Below are positions 1-8,463 of a stretch of DNA of 64,000 nt, in pieces. The DNA is from Mycobacterium sp. Root265 (GTDB taxonomy: Bacteria > Actinomycetota > Actinomycetes > Mycobacteriales > Mycobacteriaceae). Below the pieces are notes generated by a model. It saw only the letters and a program-made list of their open reading frames with translations, made no database searches and had not been told where the DNA came from. Both the position numbers and the translations under genes were made by a program. Position 1 is the stretch's first letter. Every line of letters begins with the position of its first letter. The stretch lies in NCBI RefSeq assembly GCF_001428895.1, contig NZ_LMJA01000009.1:106516-170515 (forward strand), written 5' to 3'.

Positions 1-580
1 CTTCTGGAAGGCGGCCACCTCATCGGTCCAGGCCTTCTGCAGGTTGGCCGGGACGAGGTCCCAGTTGCCCTTGTAGATGTTGCCGAGGGCCTGGTTGAGG
101 CCGGTGACGAAGTTCGTCAGGCCGCCGAGTGTGGTCAGGGTGGTGTTCAGGTTGTTGAACGGAATACCGAGCACCACGAGCAGTGCGTTGGTGACGTCCG
201 ATTGGGCCGTCGGGAGGGCGGCGGCGGTCGACGCGACGGACTTGGCGGTGAGGGTCGAACCGCCTGCACCCAGGCTGTTGACGAAGTTCTGGATCGTCTT
301 GGTGTTGTAGGTGATCAGCGTCTGGGGCAGCTGGAGAACCTTCTGGAAGGCGGCCACCTCATCGGTCCAGGCCTTCTGCAGGTTGGCCGGGACGAGGTCC
401 CAGTTGCCCCCTTCTGGAAGGCGGCCACCTCATCGGTCCAGGCCTTCTGCAGGTTGGCCGGGACGAGGTCCCAGTTGCCCTTGTAGATGTTGCCGAGGGC
501 CTGGTTGAGCCCGGTGACGAAGTTCGTCAGGCCGCCGAGTGTGGTGAGGGTGGTGTTCAGGTTGTTGAACGGAATGCCGG
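1..580. repeat. two copies of a long intragenic repeat (1-170 and 411-580)
   Basis: Bases 1-170 and 411-580 are nearly identical, differing at only a few positions. They encode the same stretch of the repeat protein. Once the 71-bp duplication is removed the copies lie 339 nt (113 codons) apart, the unit length of this repeat-containing secreted protein. Confidence 0.8.
340..480. repeat. 71-bp imperfect tandem duplication
   Basis: The segment beginning CTTCTGGAAGGCGGCC at 340 recurs at 411 with a period of 71 bp. The first copy ends with one extra C. Because 71 is not a multiple of three, the duplication breaks the frame of the minus-strand secreted-protein gene. It may be real slippage or an assembly join at a repeated sequence. 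Confidence 0.85.
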
Positions 581-989
581 CCACCAGAAGAAGATTCTGC
601 AGCGCCACAGATGCGGCGGTCAGTTCGTAGGGCTGATCCAGCACCGACACAGTGCGGTGCTGAACCACGGGCAGTTCGGCGGCCGCAGCGTGCGGCGGTA
701 CGGCGACCATGGTTGCGGTGATGCACAGCGAGCACACACCGGCCGTCAGCGAAGCGGGCTTGTTCACGGCAGAAACTCCCGGGGTTTTGGGTGAGTTTGA
801 CAGGCAGAAAATACCGCAAAATCTTGTAATTAGGTACAGCACAACATATTTCAGGTCCATCAATTCGAAATCAGAAGCTCCGCAACCAAGTATGGACAGC
901 ACTTGGCAGAGAATGTCAGATTGACTGCGTTTCGGGCAGTCAATTCAACTGGGATGCAGCTATTTCGGGTCCATGCCTGAAGGTAGTTA

Positions 990-1679
990 TCAGGCGGGTG
1001 GTGGTGGAAGGTCCGGCGGGAGATCCGCCGGGACCTCCGGTGGGGGAGGCAGGAATTGACCCAGCCCCGGCGGGATGTTGGTTCCGGGCGGAGGCGCGGT
1101 GCCCGGTAACGGCTCACCGAGTTGCTGTTGCGGCAACTGCCCGAGCAGTCCGCCTCTGAGCATGCCGGCGCGGTACATGTCGATGTAGCGCCCCATCCAC
1201 TCCCGGCGGTTGACATCCGCGTTCTCTTGGCCGGGGGCGACATCGAACTGCTGGCATTCGCCGGGGGCCGACGGTACCAAGCACTGCTGGGGGCCGTAGG
1301 CGTTGTTGAACACGTTGAGGTTCGGGGGTGTCCCCGGCGCGGCTCCCGGCGCCGAGGGGATCGGGAGCTGGCCCAGCACCGTGGTTCTGTCCAAGCCGAG
1401 AACCGGTGGGGCGCCCAGCGGACCACCGGGCTGAGTTCCGCTCTGCGCCAGAACGTTCAACCCTTCCGGCCCGAGCGGTGCACCGACGATGGGCACATTG
1501 GGTCCTGCGGGAAGCGGTGGTGCCGGTGCGACCGGGGCCGGCAACGGCTCCGGTGGCGGCTCCGCAGCGGCGGCCGTTGCACAGGCGACCGCCGCTGCGA
1601 AGATTGCGATACCAGCAGCGACTCCTCGTGCAACGGAGGGCAAAAGCGCAGCGGATGAGCAGATGACACTGCGATTCAT
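990..1679 (-). CDS. secreted proline-rich protein of unknown function
   Basis: The product is 229 residues from the ATG at 1679. An in-frame ATG at 1712 would add 11 residues, and neither start has a convincing ribosome site. A hydrophobic Ala-rich signal peptide is followed by a region rich in Pro, Ala and Gly (PEPLPAPVAPAPPLP). A central part has two cysteines (QQCLV and GECQQ) and a short conserved-looking segment, NRREWMGRYIDMYRAG. The tail ends in polyproline. I do not recognise the family. It sits 7 nt or more downstream of an MspA-type porin and may be co-transcribed with it, so an exported envelope role is plausible but unproven. Confidence 0.7.
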   Translation of the reverse strand: MNRSVICSSAALLPSVARGVAAGIAIFAAAVACATAAAAEPPPEPLPAPVAPAPPLPAGPNVPIVGAPLGPEGLNVLAQSGTQPGGPLGAPPVLGLDRTTVLGQLPIPSAPGAAPGTPPNLNVFNNAYGPQQCLVPSAPGECQQFDVAPGQENADVNRREWMGRYIDMYRAGMLRGGLLGQLPQQQLGEPLPGTAPPPGTNIPPGLGQFLPPPPEVPADLPPDLPPPPA

Positions 1680-1719
1680 GTTGCAAGCCGCGTGATCTGG
1701 TGTCGATGCCATGTCTGCG

Positions 1720-2379
1720 TCAGACAGACTTGGTCACGCCGTAGTAGGCCACGACGTCATCGGTGTCCTCGGTCGAACTCGTCAACGTGGCGTAGGACCG
1801 CAGGAACGACTGACCGACACAGCCATCGACCTTGATGTGCGTGTCCTTGATGGTGACGCGCACCGGCGCCTTCTTGAATTCCTTCTTGTTGACGGTGACG
1901 GTCGAGACGGTGCCGGGCTTGGCGTGAATCTCGATGGTGCCCGAGAGCGGGAACGTGACACCGGTCGGGATGAGCCCGCCGGTCAATGACGAACCGGAGG
2001 TGCCGATACCCGCCGACCCGATGAGGCGCACCTGGCCGAGTTCGATTCCGCAGCCCACCTGGTAGCCCGCCTCCAGGGTGCCGCCCTTGAGTGTTGTCGA
2101 TCCTTCACCGGACACCGCGCCGGCGAACGTGCCGCCCACCAGGTACTCGCGGGACGACACCGCCGTGGTCAGCGGTGCGACCGGCAGCTGGGTTTCATTC
2201 GAGGCCGCAACGGTCAGTGTCCAGCCGTCCGGGGTCGTCACGATCCCGGGCGGAGACGATGCGACCACGCCGGTGTCCGGCGGCGGTACATCGCTGACCG
2301 GCGGCTCCGCCATGGCGATCTGTGCGGTGGCGAGTGGGAGCATCATGCACGCGGTCAGCGTGGCAATTCGCATGATCAT
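1720..2379 (-). CDS. MspA-family porin (copy 1)
   Basis: The product is 219 residues. The ATG at 2379 (or 2373) is preceded by CGGAA, and a signal peptide runs to about residue 20. MspA-type features in the mature protein are LEAGYQVGCGI, alternating beta-strand patterns, a Gly-rich middle, and a C-terminal SFLRSYATLTSSTEDTDD segment matching the family's RPFARL-S-TGD region. MspA proteins form octameric water-filled channels in the mycobacterial outer membrane for small hydrophilic nutrients. This copy lacks the WxFxxGR region of canonical MspA and has two cysteines, so it is a divergent family member. It shares about half its residues with the adjacent copy, which suggests a tandem duplication. 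Confidence 0.8.
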   Translation of the reverse strand: MIMRIATLTACMMLPLATAQIAMAEPPVSDVPPPDTGVVASSPPGIVTTPDGWTLTVAASNETQLPVAPLTTAVSSREYLVGGTFAGAVSGEGSTTLKGGTLEAGYQVGCGIELGQVRLIGSAGIGTSGSSLTGGLIPTGVTFPLSGTIEIHAKPGTVSTVTVNKKEFKKAPVRVTIKDTHIKVDGCVGQSFLRSYATLTSSTEDTDDVVAYYGVTKSV

Positions 2380-2419
2380 GTTGATTCCGTTCAAGTGTGG
2401 GGGTAGGGGCAGACGAGTC

Positions 2420-3109
2420 TCAGACGGCTTTGGTGACACCGAGATAGGTGATGATGTCGTCGGTGTTCTCGGTCGAGCTGGTCAGCGTCGCGTAGGAACG
2501 GATGAACGACTGGCCGGCGCACTGGTCGGTCTTGACGCGGACACCCGTGATGGTGATGCGGGTCTCGGTGCCCTTGAACTTCTTCTTGTCCAACGCCACG
2601 GTGGTCACCGTGCCGGGCTTGAGATAAACCTTGCCCTGCAGGGAGACGCCGAACGCGCCGGTCGCATTGCCCGTGAACGGAATGCCGATACCCGGGGTGA
2701 AGCTGGCACCCGGGTTGATCTCGACCTCGTCGGAGATGATGCCGCAGCCGATCTGCTCGCCTGCTTCGAACGATCCACCGGCCAGCTCGGTGGTACCCGA
2801 TCCCGTGATCTTGCCGGTGAACGTGCCGGCGATCAGGTACTCCCGCGACGAGATGGCGGTGGTCAGCGGTGCGACCGGCAGCTGGGTTTCGTTGCTGCCC
2901 GATACCTCGAGGCGCCAGCCATCGGGGGTGTCCAGGATTCCGGGCGGCCCGGAGGGGACCGCGCCTTCGGGCGGGAGCGGATTGCTCAGGTTCACCGGAG
3001 CCGCCACGTCGGGCGCCGGCGGCGGTGGCGCTGGCTCTGCCGCTGCGAGAGGTGCGGACGCTACCGGCACCAGTACACAGGCAGCCAGAGCGGCAAAGTG
3101 TTTGAGCAT
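2420..3109 (-). CDS. MspA-family porin (copy 2)
   Basis: The product is 229 residues from the ATG at 3109, with AGAGGG upstream. A signal peptide is followed by a Pro-rich linker of about 30 residues, and then the MspA-type beta-rich domain. The segments SNETQLPVAPLTTA, SSREYL, AGEQIGCGI and SFIRSYATLTSSTE match the downstream copy almost word for word. Both porins keep two cysteines at equivalent places (GCGI and DQCAGQ/DGCVGQ), which may form a disulphide not known in MspA itself. It is probably the first gene of a porin operon read from the AT-richer region upstream. Outer-membrane channel function is inferred from family membership. Confidence 0.8.
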   Translation of the reverse strand: MLKHFAALAACVLVPVASAPLAAAEPAPPPPAPDVAAPVNLSNPLPPEGAVPSGPPGILDTPDGWRLEVSGSNETQLPVAPLTTAISSREYLIAGTFTGKITGSGTTELAGGSFEAGEQIGCGIISDEVEINPGASFTPGIGIPFTGNATGAFGVSLQGKVYLKPGTVTTVALDKKKFKGTETRITITGVRVKTDQCAGQSFIRSYATLTSSTENTDDIITYLGVTKAV

Positions 3110-3627
3110 GAGGTGAGTTCGCCCTCTCGTGGTCGGAATGAGATCCAACGGATATGTCGAGTCGGAGCTTCTACGGACCGGGTTTCCGAACGGCAAACTG
3201 CCGGACAACGGTCCCCGCCTGATTTGCGTCGGGTGGACGTCTCGGAGCTGTGAGTTCGCTGTCGATGACCTTGGGCGCCAACCGATTCCATGTCCTGACA
3301 TGGACCGGTTCAGCGAAGGGGGCGGGCCGGTGACCCTGGGAGCTTCCTGTGGGCGACACGCCGACGACGCACTGTGGGACACGCTGTGTAGCAATACATT
3401 CCAAAAACAGGAGGTGTATATGCCCGGCCTGATCTGGCAAGTTGCTGTGAATAACCTTGTAATTCAACGTATTTCACTTGGAAAAGAACGCAAGTGGACG
3501 GCAACTGGAAGCCGCCAGTCTGCCGACTGTTCACGATCTGGACTCCTGGTCGATGGACCGTGAGCTCGATTCGCCCGCCCAGCCGGCGCGTCGGGTCGAA
3601 ACACAGCTCGTATTTGGAGGAAACGCC
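3110..3627. other. divergent intergenic region
   Basis: These 518 bases separate the porin operon (minus strand) from the exported-protein gene (plus strand). The part from 3360 to 3540 is noticeably more AT-rich than its surroundings and probably carries promoters for both directions. The string CTTGTAATT occurs at about 3455, and also at about 823 upstream of the repeat-protein gene. I see no convincing sigma-factor hexamers. A small ORF with a near-perfect Shine-Dalgarno lies at 3420. Confidence 0.4.
3420..3563 (+). CDS. possible 47-residue small protein
   Basis: An ATG at 3420 follows AGGAGGT (3409-3415) at ideal spacing, one of the best ribosome sites in the window. The reading frame gives a 47-residue peptide beginning MPGLIWQVAVNNLVIQ, mildly hydrophobic at the N-terminus and basic later. 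It ends 64 nt before the exported-protein gene. It could be a genuine small protein, a translated leader, or chance. I recognise no family, and only the ribosome site supports it. Confidence 0.3.
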   Translation: MPGLIWQVAVNNLVIQRISLGKERKWTATGSRQSADCSRSGLLVDGP

Positions 3628-4161
3628 GTGAAGTCATCAATGTTGTGTCCGAAGGCGACCACCGCCTTACTGATCGCCCTCGGCATCGGATTGTCGAGTG
3701 CCGCGACAGCGGTCGCCGACGACGTCATCCCCGACCCGGCATCGCCCGATTCCGTCGTGCAGGTGGCGGGCGCGCCGACAGCGGACAACGCAGATCCGGT
3801 AGCGGTGCAGGCCTGCGCGCAGTTCGCCCAGGTACTGGATGGTTCGGCCACCTACTACGGGGACTTCGCCGATTCCTACGAGGGGTCCGGCTACGCGGAT
3901 CCGGCGGTCGCGACCAGCAATGTCACCGGGCGCACCGCGCTGCGGGAGGCCGCCGGACTGTCGATGGGCGCGGCCAACACCCCGGGATTGGCGCCCGATA
4001 TCGCGGCACCGATGAGGACCTGGTCGCTCGGCGCGACGAAGCTGCTGTTGAAGATGGGCCTGCGCATCGACGGCGAGAGTCTCAACAGCACCGCGGCGGA
4101 GATGAACAGTCAGGCGACCCGCGCGCAGGAGGCCTGCGCCGCGGCCGGGACGCATGCCTGA
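3628..4161 (+). CDS. exported helical protein of unknown function
   Basis: The product is 177 residues from the GTG at 3628, chosen because GGAGG lies at 3617-3621 and the next codons encode a good signal peptide ending near ATAVADD. The mature protein is Ala-rich with conserved-looking cysteines (QACAQF and QEACAA) near either end, and is probably helical. It overlaps the next gene (lipoprotein, 4154) by 8 nt, so the two are translationally coupled. I do not recognise the family. Its partnership with a PknH-sensor-type lipoprotein suggests a periplasmic or cell-surface role. Confidence 0.7.
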   Translation: MKSSMLCPKATTALLIALGIGLSSAATAVADDVIPDPASPDSVVQVAGAPTADNADPVAVQACAQFAQVLDGSATYYGDFADSYEGSGYADPAVATSNVTGRTALREAAGLSMGAANTPGLAPDIAAPMRTWSLGATKLLLKMGLRIDGESLNSTAAEMNSQATRAQEACAAAGTHA

Positions 4162-4849
4162 TCGCGCGCGATCCATCGCGGTCGGAGCACTGCTGCTCGC
4201 CGTCGGGCTCGCCGGCTGCTCCGACGGTGATGCGTCCGCGGCGTCGGCAGCGCCGAAGCCGGTCCCCGACTCGGCGCTGCCCGGGTTGCTGCTCAGCGCT
4301 CAGGAGATGGACGCCGTGCTCGGCACCACCGGCGTCGTCGCCCATCCGCAGACCGACACCATGGGCGATCACCGCAACCTGCTCTCGAATCTGAACTGTC
4401 TGGGGGTGTGGCAGGTCGACGAAGCTCCCATCTACGACCCCAGCCACTACAAGACGGTGCGTCAGCAGTTGCTCCGGTCGCCCGACAGTGATCAGTGGGA
4501 CAGCCTCGCCGTGCAGTCGGTGGTGTCCTACCGCACGGCCGACGCGGCGCAAGGCTTCTTCGCCGAGTCGGCGCAGCGATGGTCGAAATGCACGGATCAC
4601 ACCGTGAACATCCGCATCAATGACCAGGTGATGCCGAAGTGGGTGAGCGGTGACCTCGACCGGTCCGACACCCTGTTGGCCATGCCGTATACCCGGGGGG
4701 TCGGCGCCGAGGCCAAGTCGTGTCAGCGCGCCCTCGCGGTCGCCGCGAACGTCATCCTCGACATCCAGGCCTGTCGGCCACCGCAGCAACAACCGATCAC
4801 GGCTGCGGTAGACATAGTGGAGAGCATCGAGGCGAAGCTGCCCAGATGA
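4154..4849 (+). CDS. lipoprotein with PknH-like sensor domain
   Basis: The product is 231 residues. A lipobox (GLAGC) lies at about residues 18-22 after a basic, hydrophobic leader, indicating lipid attachment outside the cytoplasmic membrane. The rest resembles the extracellular sensor domain of the kinase PknH (PF14032). It has the LLLSAQEMDAVLG start, two tryptophan-containing central segments, and cysteines in LNCLG, SKCTD, KSCQR and QACRP positions that form disulphides in the family. Mycobacteria encode several stand-alone lipoproteins of this kind, whose ligands are unknown. The start overlaps the end of the exported-protein gene. A hairpin follows the stop. Confidence 0.75.
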   Translation: MPDRARSIAVGALLLAVGLAGCSDGDASAASAAPKPVPDSALPGLLLSAQEMDAVLGTTGVVAHPQTDTMGDHRNLLSNLNCLGVWQVDEAPIYDPSHYKTVRQQLLRSPDSDQWDSLAVQSVVSYRTADAAQGFFAESAQRWSKCTDHTVNIRINDQVMPKWVSGDLDRSDTLLAMPYTRGVGAEAKSCQRALAVAANVILDIQACRPPQQQPITAAVDIVESIEAKLPR

Positions 4850-4852
4850 CCG

Positions 4853-4896
4853 GATGCCGGGCGCAACCGGCCCCTTCGTGGGGCGGTGCCGGCATT
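4853..4896 (+). terminator. hairpin terminator after the lipoprotein gene
   Basis: ATGCCGG (4854-4860) pairs with CCGGCAT (4889-4895), and CCCC (4871-4874) with GGGG (4880-4883) across a TTCGT loop. The stem is long and GC-rich, without a T-run, as is common for mycobacterial terminators. It would isolate the lipoprotein operon from secY. Confidence 0.6.
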
Positions 4897-5066
4897 CCAG
4901 CCAGTGCCGGGCAATCGGTGTCGGGCTGTTACTCTCGTAGACTGTTTGACGCGTGACTTTGCAGGCTGCAAACCTGCAGGTAGATCGCGCGAGACTTTAA
5001 CCAGACGCTGGACTGTCCAGCCCCATTGCACGCCGCGCGATTGAAGTCGGCTGCGCAGGAGGAAGA

Positions 5067-6395
5067 GTGCTTTCGGCTTTCATCTCGTCGCTGCGGACTG
5101 CCGACCTCAGGCGCAAGATCCTGTTCACCCTCGGGTTGGTCATTCTGTACCGCGTCGGCGCGACCATCCCGTCGCCGGGCGTCAACTACCCGAACGTGCA
5201 GCAGTGCATCGAGCAGGTCAGCGGCGGTGACTCGGCGCAGATCTACTCGCTGATCAACCTGTTCTCGGGTGGCGCGCTGCTGCAGCTGTCGGTGTTCGCG
5301 GTCGGCGTCATGCCCTACATCACCGCCAGCATCATCGTGCAGCTGCTCACCGTGGTCATCCCGCGGTTCGAGCAGCTGAAGAAGGAGGGTCAGGCCGGTC
5401 AGGCCAAGATGACCCAGTACACCCGGTATCTGTCGATCGCACTGGCGATCCTGCAGGCCACCAGCATCGTGGCGCTGGCCGCCAACGGTGGCCTGATGCA
5501 GGGTTGCAGCCTGGACATCATCGACGACTCGTCGATCTTCGGTCTGATCGTCATCGTGTTGGTCATGACCGCGGGCGCAGCCCTGGTGATGTGGATGGGC
5601 GAGCTGGTAACCGAGCGCGGTGTCGGCAACGGCATGTCGCTGCTGATCTTCGCCGGTATCGCGGCCCGCATCCCGTCCGAGGGCAAGGCCATCCTGGATG
5701 CCCGCGGCGGCATGGTGTTCACCTTCGTCTGCATCGGCGCTCTCGCCGTCCTGGTCGGCGTGGTGTTCGTCGAGCAGGGGCAGCGTCGCATCCCGGTGCA
5801 GTACGCCAAGCGCATGGTCGGGCGCCGTATGTACGGCGGCACCTCCACCTACCTGCCGCTCAAGGTCAACCAGGCCGGCGTCATCCCGGTGATCTTCGCG
5901 TCCTCGCTGATCTACATCCCGCAGCTGGTCACCCAGCTCATCGACAGCGGTCGCGACAATCCGGGCACCGGGTGGTGGAGTTCGTTCGTCGCCAACCACT
6001 TGTCGAACCCGACGGACCCGGTCCATATCGCCTTCTACTTCGGCCTGATCATCTTCTTCACGTACTTCTACGTGTCCATCACGTTCAACCCGGAGGAACG
6101 GGCCGACGAGATGAAGAAGTTCGGCGGGTTCATCCCGGGCATCCGCCCGGGCAAGCCCACCGCTGACTATCTGCGCTTCGTGCTGAGCCGTATCACCCTG
6201 CCGGGCTCGATCTACCTCGGCGTGATCGCGGTGCTCCCGAACGTCGTGCTGCAGGCCGGCAGCGGCGGCGCCACCCTGCAGAACCTGCCGTTCGGCGGTG
6301 TTGCGGTGCTGATCATGATCGGCGTGGGGTTGGATACCGTGAAGCAGATCGAGAGCCAGCTCATGCAGCGCAACTACGAAGGTTTCTTGAAGTGA
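5067..6395 (+). CDS. secY: preprotein translocase subunit SecY
   Basis: The product is 442 residues, the normal length for actinobacterial SecY. It is the ten-helix channel subunit of the SecYEG translocon, moving unfolded preproteins across and into the cytoplasmic membrane. The N-terminal STL-R-KI-FTL motif, the plug region, [15 protein letters not shown], and the cytoplasmic loop [16 protein letters not shown] are all visible. The stop overlaps the GTG of an alternative adk start. The gene order secY-adk-map is the standard end of the spc operon. The start at 5067 gives the expected [11 protein letters not shown]-terminus, with AGGAGG just upstream. Confidence 0.97.
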   Translation: MLSAFISSLRTADLRRKILFTLGLVILYRVGATIPSPGVNYPNVQQCIEQVSGGDSAQIYSLINLFSGGALLQLSVFAVGVMPYITASIIVQLLTVVIPRFEQLKKEGQAGQAKMTQYTRYLSIALAILQATSIVALAANGGLMQGCSLDIIDDSSIFGLIVIVLVMTAGAALVMWMGELVTERGVGNGMSLLIFAGIAARIPSEGKAILDARGGMVFTFVCIGALAVLVGVVFVEQGQRRIPVQYAKRMVGRRMYGGTSTYLPLKVNQAGVIPVIFASSLIYIPQLVTQLIDSGRDNPGTGWWSSFVANHLSNPTDPVHIAFYFGLIIFFTYFYVSITFNPEERADEMKKFGGFIPGIRPGKPTADYLRFVLSRITLPGSIYLGVIAVLPNVVLQAGSGGATLQNLPFGGVAVLIMIGVGLDTVKQIESQLMQRNYEGFLK

Positions 6396-6409
6396 GAGAG
6401 GTTCCCAAG

Positions 6410-6955
6410 TTGAGAATTGTTTTGCTCGGACCTCCCGGTGCCGGAAAAGGAACCCAGGCGGAGAAGCTCGCCGCCCAGCTCGGCATCCCGCAGATCTCCA
6501 CGGGTGACTTGTTCCGGCACAACATCGGCGCGGGCACCCCGCTCGGTGTGGAAGCCAAGAAGTACCTGGACGCCGGTGACCTGGTGCCCGCCACACTCAC
6601 CAACGCACTCGTCGATGACCGCATCGACCACGACGACGCCGCCGCCGGGTTCATCCTTGACGGGTACCCGCGCTCGGTCGAGCAGGCCGAGGCGCTCAAG
6701 GACATGCTGGCCAAGCGCGGCCTGAAGCTGGACGCAGTGCTGGAGTTCCGGGTGTCCGAGGACGAGTTGCTCGAGCGTCTCAAGGGTCGCGGCCGCGCCG
6801 ACGACACCGAAGAGGTCATCCGCAACCGGATGGCGGTCTACAACGCCGAGACCGCGCCGCTGCTGGACTACTACGCGGACGAACTCAAGACCGTCGAAGC
6901 CGTCGGCACCCTGGACGAGGTGTTCGCCCGGGCGTTGCAGGCACTCGGCCAGTAG
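6410..6955 (+). CDS. adk: adenylate kinase
   Basis: Catalyses ATP + AMP = 2 ADP in the cytoplasm. I choose the TTG at 6410, preceded by GAGAGAGG, rather than the GTG at 6392. The 181-residue product starts [15 protein letters not shown], as in other mycobacterial Adk. The P-loop GPPGAGKGT is at about residues 7-15, followed by the AMP-binding ISTGDLFR and the [10 protein letters not shown] segment. The short LID without a zinc-binding domain is typical of the actinobacterial short form. It follows secY by 14 nt and is co-transcribed with it. Confidence 0.95.
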   Translation: MRIVLLGPPGAGKGTQAEKLAAQLGIPQISTGDLFRHNIGAGTPLGVEAKKYLDAGDLVPATLTNALVDDRIDHDDAAAGFILDGYPRSVEQAEALKDMLAKRGLKLDAVLEFRVSEDELLERLKGRGRADDTEEVIRNRMAVYNAETAPLLDYYADELKTVEAVGTLDEVFARALQALGQ

Positions 6956-6982
6956 CCAGGAGCATCCCTTGATCGGCCAATC

Positions 6983-7777
6983 ATGATCAACGTGCCCGGC
7001 CTGCGGCGCAAGGTGGTTCCTCAGCGCAGCCCCGGTGAACTCGACGCGATGGCCGCGGCGGGTGCGCTGGTGGCCGCGGCACTCAAGGCCGTCCGGCAGG
7101 CCGCCGCGCCCGGCATCTCCACCGGTGAACTCGACCGGATCGCCGAATCGGTGATCCGCGACGGCGGTGGCGTCCCGTCCTTCCTCGGTTACCACGGGTT
7201 CCCGGCGACCGTCTGCGCGTCGGTCAACGACCGCGTCGTGCACGGCATCCCGTCGGACTCCGAGATGCTCGTCGCCGGCGACCTGGTGTCCATCGACTGC
7301 GGGGCGATCCTCGACGACTGGCACGGCGATTCCGCGGTCACCTTCGGCGTCGGCACGCTCATCGCGGCCGACGAACTGCTGTCCGAGGCCACCCGGGCGT
7401 CCATGGAGGCGGGTATCGCCGCGATGGTGCCCGGTAACCGGCTGACCGACGTGTCCCACGCGATCGAGGTCGGCACCCATGCCGCCGAGGCCCGCGATGA
7501 CCGGAAGTACGGCATCGTCGCCGGCTACGGCGGTCACGGCATCGGCCGCGAGATGCACATGGACCCGTTCCTGCCCAACGAGGGAGCGCCCGGAAAGGGC
7601 CCTTACCTGGAGGTCGGCTCGGTGCTGGCGATCGAGCCCATGCTGACGCTGGGCACCGCGAACACCAAGGTGCTCGACGACGATTGGACCGTCGTCACCA
7701 CCGACGGTTCACGCGCCGCGCATTGGGAGCACACGGTGGCTGTCACCGCGGACGGCCCGCGCATCCTGACGCTGTAG
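6983..7777 (+). CDS. map: type I methionine aminopeptidase
   Basis: Removes the initiator methionine from nascent proteins. The product is 264 residues with the pita-bread-fold metal ligands in place: Asp105 in SIDCGA, Asp116 in HGDSAV, the His of [12 protein letters not shown], and the two glutamates in AIEPM and WEHTVAVT. The substrate His is in YHGFP. It lies directly after adk, as in M. tuberculosis (mapA), where sigL follows. Here a three-gene minus-strand unit is inserted before sigL. The ORF lacks the N-terminal SH3-binding extension of the second mycobacterial MetAP. Confidence 0.95.
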   Translation: MINVPGLRRKVVPQRSPGELDAMAAAGALVAAALKAVRQAAAPGISTGELDRIAESVIRDGGGVPSFLGYHGFPATVCASVNDRVVHGIPSDSEMLVAGDLVSIDCGAILDDWHGDSAVTFGVGTLIAADELLSEATRASMEAGIAAMVPGNRLTDVSHAIEVGTHAAEARDDRKYGIVAGYGGHGIGREMHMDPFLPNEGAPGKGPYLEVGSVLAIEPMLTLGTANTKVLDDDWTVVTTDGSRAAHWEHTVAVTADGPRILTL

Positions 7778-7787
7778 CGCGGCAGGC

Positions 7788-8453
7788 TCAGTGCACGTCC
7801 TGGTCACTGGCCAGTAGCGTGAGCGTCTCCCAGTTCTGTTGCGTGGCCGCTGCCGCCGCGTCGGCGTCTCCCCGGCGGCACAGTTCGATGATGCGGTCGT
7901 GTTGAGCGATCGACTGACGCCCGGACAGCGATGAGAAGCGCTGGAATTCGAGGCGTCTGAGCACCGGGGTCACCGATTCCAGAGCCACCGGAATCACCTG
8001 GTTCTGACTCGCCTCGACGGCGACCTGATGGAAGCGATCGTCGGCCCGCATGGCCGCCGCGGGGTCCCCCGCGGTGAGCGCCTCCGCGAACTCCTTGTTG
8101 GCGTCCACCATGGCGGCGAACTCACCCTCGTGCATCAGCGGAACCGCGATCCGGACGGCAAGAGCATGCATGGCGGCGGCGACGGCCTGCGCGTCGAGGA
8201 CGGACTTGCGTTCGATGGTCGACACCACCGTCGACCGTCCGGGCAGTGTGTGCACCAGCCCGGCCGTCTCCAGACGGGCCATCGCCTCCCGGATCGGTGT
8301 GCGACTGATCCCGAGCCACTTCTCCAGCTCCGGGTCGCGCAGTTTCTCCCCGGGAGCCAACGTGCCGTTGACGATGGCATCCCGCAGTGACAGGTAGGCC
8401 TGCTCGCGGAGCAGCGACCTCTTGTGTTTGCCCTGTTCACCCGGTACCGGCAT
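7788..8453 (-). CDS. GntR/FadR-family transcriptional regulator
   Basis: The product is 221 residues from the ATG at 8453; an in-frame GTG at 8486 is an alternative. The N-terminal winged helix contains LRDAIVNGTLAPGEKL and GISRTPIREAMARLETAGLV, diagnostic of GntR regulators. The C-terminal all-helical FCD-type domain carries the metal or ligand residues Asp and His (DDRFHQ and AQHDRI). Such proteins usually repress catabolic genes and are released by an organic acid. It is the last gene of a unit with a GMC oxidoreductase and a lipoprotein hydrolase, its likely targets, and may bind the palindrome at 10927-10942. It is convergent with map, with only 10 nt between the stops. Confidence 0.85.
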   Translation of the reverse strand: MPVPGEQGKHKRSLLREQAYLSLRDAIVNGTLAPGEKLRDPELEKWLGISRTPIREAMARLETAGLVHTLPGRSTVVSTIERKSVLDAQAVAAAMHALAVRIAVPLMHEGEFAAMVDANKEFAEALTAGDPAAAMRADDRFHQVAVEASQNQVIPVALESVTPVLRRLEFQRFSSLSGRQSIAQHDRIIELCRRGDADAAAAATQQNWETLTLLASDQDVH

Positions 8454-8463
8454 GGAGAGGATC

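Larger units (their letters stand above)
1..767 (-). pseudogene. secreted repeat protein, frameshifted and cut by window edge
   Basis: Translation starts at a GTG at 767, preceded by GGGAG. It opens with a signal peptide (about 30 residues, ending in an Ala-rich region). The mature part is built from repeats of about 113 residues containing IPFNNLNTTLTTLGG and NWDLVPANLQKAW. The reading frame is lost near position 411, where a 71-bp piece is tandemly duplicated (340-410 and 411-480). Removing one copy restores an open frame to the window edge, with a repeat spacing of 339 nt, exactly 113 codons. The gene is therefore either genuinely frameshifted or misassembled here. I do not recognise the family. 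The signal peptide and the neighbouring porins suggest an envelope or surface role, which is inference. Confidence 0.6.

Noticed and set aside
340-480. CRISPR-like direct repeat
   Set aside because: The 71-bp repeat is coding, occurs as two adjacent copies, and has no spacers or cas genes.
4929-6596. 555-codon open frame opposite secY and other long antisense frames (e.g. 46564-49416, 32110-33162)
   Set aside because: They lie exactly opposite well-supported genes, have atypical residue composition (Arg/Asp/His-rich) and no ribosome sites. High GC content makes such shadows common.
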